This document shows positions 61,267 to 64,000 of a stretch of DNA of 64,000 nt, one piece after another. The position numbers were made by a program, and so were the translations under genes. The stretch comes from Allobosea sp. BH3. GTDB lineage: Bacteria > Pseudomonadota > Alphaproteobacteria > Rhizobiales > Beijerinckiaceae. The notes beneath the pieces are model-generated. The model was not told the origin of the DNA. It was given only the letters and a program-made list of their open reading frames with translations, and ran no database searches. The stretch covers positions 992,001 through 1,056,000 of the forward strand of contig NZ_JAIMCA010000001.1 of NCBI RefSeq assembly GCF_025499465.1, given 5' to 3'. Positions within the stretch are counted from its first letter, which is position 1, and the number at the start of each line of letters is the position of its first letter.

Positions 61267-62304
61267 ATGGATTTTGATAGCAAGGCGCGCCGGCTGCTCG
61301 CCGGAGCGGCACTGGTTTTCGGCGCGCTCGGCGCAGCGGCCCCGGCAATGGCCCAGAAGAAGATCGAGCTGACGATGGGCATCATCGTCTCGCCGGGCGA
61401 TGCGTATTCCGCGATGACGGCCAGCGTGCCTGAACGCGTCAGGAAGGCCACCAACGGCCGCGTCGAGGTGACGGTGAGCGATTCGCTCGTCGCGCCGGCG
61501 CAGATCGCCTCGGCTGTCCGGGACGGCCGCCTGCCGATGTCGGCCTCGCTCCACACCTATCTGGCGGCCGACGAGCCGCGCATGGGCATCTTCAACCTGC
61601 CCGGCCTGATCAACAACATCGAGGAATACCAGAAGGTCCGCGATGCGTTCTGGGCCAAGGACGTGGCCAAGATCTGGGAGGACAAGTGGGGCGCGGTCGT
61701 CCTGGCGGAGGGTGCCTGGTGCCCGACGCGCCTGTTCTCGAAGACGCCGATCCGCACCGTCGAGGATTTCAAGAACAAGCGCGTGCGCGTGCACAATCCG
61801 CAGACGGCGGCCCAGATGAACGCGCTCGGCGCCAAGCCGACGCCGATGGCGACCACCGAAATCATGCCCGCGCTCGAGCGCGGCGTCATCGATGGCGTCT
61901 TCATCTCGACCTGCGTCGGCGGGGCTATGGAGTTCTGGCGCATCGCCAAATACGTGCAGGATTGGGGTGTCGGCGCGATCACCGGCTGGGCCATCCTGAT
62001 CAATAAGGCCGAATGGGAAGGCATGCCGGCCGATGTCCGCGAGCAGGTCCGCGGCGCCATGGCCGAACTTCAGAAGGACGCATTCGGCACCTACAATGCC
62101 TTCGTCGAGAAGGCCCTCGACAACATGCGCAAGAACGGCGTCGAGCCCTGGACGGCCTCGCCCGAGTTGCGGGCTGCGATCAACGACCCCAAATACGCAC
62201 AGCCGGCATTCGACAGCTGGCTCTCGCGCGCCAAGGAAGTCGGGGTCGACGGTCCGGCCTATGTCAATCAGGTCCGCGCCGCTCTCGGCCGCGCGACGCA
62301 GTGA
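61267..62304 (+). CDS. dctP: TRAP transporter solute-binding protein (DctP type)
   Basis: A 345-residue periplasmic binding protein with a signal peptide (KARR, hydrophobic stretch, AMAQ) and mature start KKIELTMGIIVSPGD. The conserved carboxylate-clamp Arg lies in FKNKRVRVHNPQT, typical of DctP proteins. ATG 61267 has ggagga at a six-base spacing, whereas ATG 61261 abuts it. It should feed the divergent fused permease. Confidence 0.92.
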   Translation: MDFDSKARRLLAGAALVFGALGAAAPAMAQKKIELTMGIIVSPGDAYSAMTASVPERVRKATNGRVEVTVSDSLVAPAQIASAVRDGRLPMSASLHTYLAADEPRMGIFNLPGLINNIEEYQKVRDAFWAKDVAKIWEDKWGAVVLAEGAWCPTRLFSKTPIRTVEDFKNKRVRVHNPQTAAQMNALGAKPTPMATTEIMPALERGVIDGVFISTCVGGAMEFWRIAKYVQDWGVGAITGWAILINKAEWEGMPADVREQVRGAMAELQKDAFGTYNAFVEKALDNMRKNGVEPWTASPELRAAINDPKYAQPAFDSWLSRAKEVGVDGPAYVNQVRAALGRATQ

Positions 62305-62409
62305 ATACCATCTCGCGTCGGCGCTCCTTGCGAGCGGCCGACGCGAGACAGGCCCAAGGCATTTGATGTATTCGGTTAGAGGCGAGGTTCGCTACGGAGA
62401 GATGAGCGC

Positions 62410-63099
62410 ATGAACGGGATTGTGTTTCCCGAGCGGGACTATCGCGTGGAACGCGTGGCGGCGCCGTTGCGCCAAAGCGTCACCGAGAGCATCCGCTATG
62501 CCATCGCGACCGGGCGCTTCCAGGCCGGCGAACGACTCCCCGAACGGGAATTGTGTGAAATGGTCGGCGTCAGCCGGACGCTGATCCGCGAGGCGCTGCG
62601 CCAACTCGAATCGGAAGGGTTGATCGAGGTCGTCCCGCATCGCGGCCCGATCGTCGCCCGCCTGACAGCCACGCAGGCTCGCGGGATCTATCAGGTCCGT
62701 ACACTGCTGGAGGGCCTCGCCTGCGAGCTCTTCGCCGCCAAAGCTTCGGACGCACAATTGGTGGCCATTCAGGCAGCCTTCGAGCGGCTGCGGGCTTCCT
62801 ATGACAGCGCCGACCCGATGGCGCGCCTCACCGCCAAGAACCAATTCTACGACGTGCTCATCGACGGCTCCGGAAACGAAGCGCTCGGCCAGAGCCTGCG
62901 CATGCTCAATGCGCGGATCATGCTCCTGCGCGCGACCTCGCTGAGAGCGCCAGGGCGAGGTGCCGAGAGCCTGCGCGAGCTTGGCGATCTGCTGACGGCG
63001 CTGGCCCGCCGGGACCCGGAGGCCGCGCGGCTCGCAGCCGTTCACCACGTCGAATGCGCCGCCAAATCGGCCTTGGAGATGCTGAGCGACCCGGGCTGA
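62410..63099 (+). CDS. GntR family transcriptional regulator (FadR/FCD type)
   Basis: A 229-residue regulator. The winged helix is SVTESIRYAIATGRFQAGERLPERELCEMVGVSRTLIREALRQLE region; the C-terminal FCD-type helical domain has NQFYDVLID where many members have D-x-x-F-H metal residues, and HHVE near the end. It lies 105 bases after the TRAP binding-protein gene and is the likely regulator of the TRAP-MmgE unit. Confidence 0.92.
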   Translation: MNGIVFPERDYRVERVAAPLRQSVTESIRYAIATGRFQAGERLPERELCEMVGVSRTLIREALRQLESEGLIEVVPHRGPIVARLTATQARGIYQVRTLLEGLACELFAAKASDAQLVAIQAAFERLRASYDSADPMARLTAKNQFYDVLIDGSGNEALGQSLRMLNARIMLLRATSLRAPGRGAESLRELGDLLTALARRDPEAARLAAVHHVECAAKSALEMLSDPG

Positions 63100-63299
63100 C
63101 GCCACAGGACGCACCATCCACCGCCCGGCGTCGGGCTGAAGGCACCGTTCAGGAACCCCGCCGGCCGGATCGAAGCGGCAGGACAGGCGAAAATTCGCGC
63201 TGGCACAGCCGAAGCGCGCGTGGCCGTCAGAATCACCATTTTTGAATCGGCCTATCCGCATTATCGTCTTCGCCGCGGCCAAAAAGACGGAACGGGATC

Positions 63300-64000
63300 A
63301 TGCAGGCCATTCTGATCGCGCTCGTGAGCATGGCGATATCGACGGCCAGCTTGGCGGCGGACACCCTCGCGCGAGCGCGCGAGACCGGCACCTTGCGGCT
63401 CGGCTTTCGCCCCGACGCGCCGCCCTACTCCTATCGGACGAGCAACGGCGAGCCGTCCGGTTACATCGTCGATCTTTGTCGCGAAGTGGCTGCCGGCGTG
63501 AAGAAGGCGCAGGATCTTCCTGGGCTCAAGATCGAGTATGTCGAGGTCTCGTCGACCACACGTTTCACCGAACTGCGTGACGGCCGGATCGACGTCCTCT
63601 GCGATCCATCCTCGGTGACCATGTCCCGGCGCGCCATCGTCGATTTCTCGCTGCCGACCTTCATCGATGGCGCCGGCGTTCTTCATCGGGTCAACGAGAT
63701 GAACCGCATCGAGGATATGCGCGGCAGGAAGATCGGCGTGCTCCGCGGCACCACGACCGAGGAAGTCCTGAAGGCGACGCTGAAGCAGCTCGGCATCGAG
63801 GCCGAGATCACTCCGGTGCAGGCCCATCCCGAAGGGGTCCGGAATCTGGTCGAGGGCAAGATCGACGCTTATTTTGCCGATCGCGGCATCCTCAACTTTC
63901 ACATGCTGAACAGCCGGAACCGCGCCGGCATCAAGCTCTCCGAACAGTATTTCACCTTCGAGACCTACGCGCTGGCCCTGCCGCTGGGCGACGACAAGTT
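63300..64000 (+). CDS. Family 3 extracellular solute-binding protein (partial, C-terminus beyond window)
   Basis: The first 233 residues are seen. A signal peptide (MQAILIALVSMAISTASLAA) leads to TLRLGFRPDAPPYSY, then DLCREVAAGVK, and the Arg-containing ligand loop DVLCDPSSVTMSRRAIVDFS, as in polar amino acid ABC binding proteins (SBP_bac_3). RGTTTEEVLKATL and VEGKIDAYFADR fit the second lobe. The frame runs off the window edge. The transporter's other parts would lie further right. Confidence 0.9.
   Translation, partial: MQAILIALVSMAISTASLAADTLARARETGTLRLGFRPDAPPYSYRTSNGEPSGYIVDLCREVAAGVKKAQDLPGLKIEYVEVSSTTRFTELRDGRIDVLCDPSSVTMSRRAIVDFSLPTFIDGAGVLHRVNEMNRIEDMRGRKIGVLRGTTTEEVLKATLKQLGIEAEITPVQAHPEGVRNLVEGKIDAYFADRGILNFHMLNSRNRAGIKLSEQYFTFETYALALPLGDDK

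Noticed and set aside
13291..63099. Genomic island or prophage
   Set aside because: No integrase, transposase, tRNA junction or clear change in base composition was seen; dense catabolic operons are normal for these chromosomes.

Overview
This is a GC-rich chromosomal segment from an alphaproteobacterium, most likely of the order Hyphomicrobiales (Rhizobiales); a Bosea-like genome would fit. The reasons are the neighbourhood of an SdhAF4/DUF1674 gene divergent from htpX, rsmB, a heparinase II/III gene and purH, the dense use of ABC, TRAP and TTT solute-binding systems, and short intergenic palindromes of the GCATCG...CGATGC kind that are common in this order. The genus is an inference. No rRNA, tRNA, CRISPR, phage or insertion sequence was seen.

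Layout. (1) 1-13.2 kb is mostly housekeeping: a cut-off 2-hydroxyacid dehydrogenase, a DUF2853 protein, cyclopropane-fatty-acid synthase, an SdhAF4-like factor, HtpX, RsmB-type methyltransferase, heparinase II/III-like protein, PurH, a small membrane protein, a YbaK-like deacylase, a DUF72 protein, peptidase T and a phosphohexomutase. (2) 13.3-23.2 kb is a ten-gene leftward operon: SDR dehydrogenase, a complete branched-chain-type ABC importer (J,H,M,G,F), an acyl-CoA ligase and a complete TRAP importer (P,Q,M). (3) Divergent from it, 23.66-30.6 kb carries class III CoA-transferase, acyl-CoA dehydrogenase-like protein, class I CoA-transferase, alpha-methylacyl-CoA racemase-like protein, MaoC hydratase, CitE-like lyase and an IclR regulator. 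The set resembles the itaconate/mesaconate-to-citramalyl-CoA route. (4) 30.7-40.1 kb, leftward: amidohydrolase, cytosolic beta-propeller protein, PuuE-type deacetylase, a polyamine-type ABC importer, a GntR regulator and a nitrilase, i.e. uptake and hydrolysis of a small nitrogen compound. (5) 40.2-42.7 kb: two LysR regulators and a flavin-type PNPOx-fold protein. (6) 42.7-51.4 kb, leftward: 3-hydroxyisobutyrate-dehydrogenase-type reductase, MmgE/PrpD, a second branched-chain-type ABC importer with a fused permease-ATPase, a carboxymuconolactone-decarboxylase-like protein and an Ldh-family oxidoreductase with an altered active site. (7) 51.5-63.1 kb: LysR, SDR, an orphan TctC-type binding protein, a YihU-like reductase, a second carboxymuconolactone-decarboxylase-like protein, a metallo-beta-lactamase-fold hydrolase, SDR, a second MmgE/PrpD, a TRAP importer with fused Q-M permease, and a GntR regulator. 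(8) The right edge holds the start of a family 3 amino-acid-type binding protein.

Taken together, about 50 kb of the window is a run of catabolic modules, each pairing an importer with CoA-, dehydrogenase- or hydrolase-type enzymes and a local regulator. Regions 6 and 7 contain the same trio (MmgE/PrpD, carboxymuconolactone-decarboxylase-like, beta-hydroxyacid-dehydrogenase-type reductase) with different transporters, which suggests two versions of one kind of pathway. Substrates cannot be assigned from sequence alone.
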